The notes beneath the pieces are model-generated. The model saw nothing but the letters and a program-made list of their open reading frames with translations. It had not been told where the DNA came from and ran no database searches. Made by a program: the position numbers and the translations under genes. Source: Lentisphaeria bacterium (GTDB lineage: Bacteria; Verrucomicrobiota; Lentisphaeria; Victivallales; Victivallaceae). Taken from it: 34,072 nucleotides of DNA. This document shows positions 33,818-34,072 of the stretch, piece by piece (position 1 is the first letter of the stretch; every line of letters starts with the position of its first letter). The stretch is taken from NCBI GenBank assembly GCA_017450705.1, contig JAFSTC010000078.1, positions 1-34,072 of the forward strand. The letters run 5' to 3'.

Positions 33818-34072
33818 TCACCACCGAAAGAGTTCGCGTTCCATGAAGATGTCCTGCTCGATGTCCTGACGGTTGCGCCGGTCAAGGTCCATATCCACAC
33901 GGTCCGCCGCCCCCGGAGGCACGACCCGGATCAGCGTCCAGTTCGCCTGCGGGATCTTTTTCATGGAGACACGCACCAGACGGCCCGCTTTTGTTCTCGC
34001 AATGAACTGCGGGAAATTGCCTGTCCGGAATTTCATGATCCATTCCGGGTAGGGGAACTTCTGCTTCAGGGA
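33818..34072 (-). CDS. Hypothetical protein, 5' end beyond the window
   Basis: The minus-strand frame is open from the window edge to a stop at 33818-33820, giving 84 residues. An internal ATG at 34036 exists, but the upstream codons (LKQKFPYPEWI) look like coding sequence, so the true start is probably outside. The tail is basic in the first half (RTKAGRLVRVSMKKIPQANW) and acidic near the end (DMDLDRRNRQDIEQDIFMERELF). No family is recognised. Confidence 0.6.
   Translation of the reverse strand, partial: SLKQKFPYPEWIMKFRTGNFPQFIARTKAGRLVRVSMKKIPQANWTLIRVVPPGAADRVDMDLDRRNRQDIEQDIFMERELFRW

Noticed and set aside
33643-33846. 67-aa plus-strand ORF after the DUF3089 gene
   Set aside because: It reads straight through a perfect intrinsic terminator (33744-33772) and into the convergent gene, so it is unlikely to be translated.

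Overview
The window reads as a GC-rich bacterial chromosome segment from a Gram-negative-type organism. My best guess is a gut-associated member of the PVC group (Lentisphaerota/Victivallales-like). This rests on general gene style: GlnRS, a Hanks kinase with a DWG motif in place of DFG, many hybrid histidine kinases, a DUF3089 lipoprotein and an LTA-synthase-like envelope enzyme. It is an inference, not a placement. Promoters are unusually legible. At least ten near-consensus sigma-70-type sites (TTGACA-like, 16-17 bp, TATATT-like) can be read directly and were used to choose several start codons.

Layout. 1-3540: a near-perfect 246-bp inverted repeat carrying two convergent tRNA-Arg(UCU) copies, one cut by the window edge; then yihY/brkB and glnS on the minus strand and tRNA-Thr(CGU) on the plus strand. 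3541-4910: a gene-poor stretch with a ~110-bp tandem repeat, a 9-bp minisatellite, a 98-aa orphan gene, a candidate ~73-nt small RNA (promoter directly followed by an intrinsic terminator) and a decayed C-terminal fragment of a glycoside hydrolase family 2 gene. 4923-12227: an all-minus accessory cluster headed by a WYL-domain regulator, followed by a DUF429 protein, six unrecognised proteins (including two paralogue pairs), a small membrane protein and a cytosolic 5'-nucleotidase. Several of these genes are coupled by ATGA overlaps, and some are visibly AT-rich.

12230-20013 (plus): a divergent promoter region with a 25-bp direct repeat, then two tandem paralogues. The second is an LTA-synthase/OpgB-like sulfatase-fold membrane enzyme with a long unrecognised C-terminal region. 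The first has the same membrane N-terminus and C-terminal region but lacks the whole catalytic domain. An M16C/PreP-type peptidase that has lost its zinc-binding N-terminus follows.

20127-32470: a signalling block. One hybrid histidine kinase with two periplasmic solute-binding-like domains is on the minus strand. An AmpG-like MFS transporter follows, then a plus-strand run: small upstream ORF, multi-TM hybrid kinase with two receivers, APC-permease/histidine-kinase/receiver fusion, Hanks-type Ser/Thr kinase and a free-standing Hpt protein. These are the parts of a multistep phosphorelay without a linked DNA-binding output regulator. 32597-34072: a DUF3089 alpha/beta-hydrolase lipoprotein, a short ORF remnant, a strong terminator, and a minus-strand gene cut by the window end.

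The most interesting candidates are the APC-permease-kinase phosphorelay locus, the catalytic-domain-less LTA-synthase paralogue with its shared uncharacterised C-terminal region, the WYL-headed cluster, and the candidate small RNA. A recurring theme is loss of large gene segments (GH2, PreP, LTA-like paralogue, a short 3' remnant near 33.7 kb).
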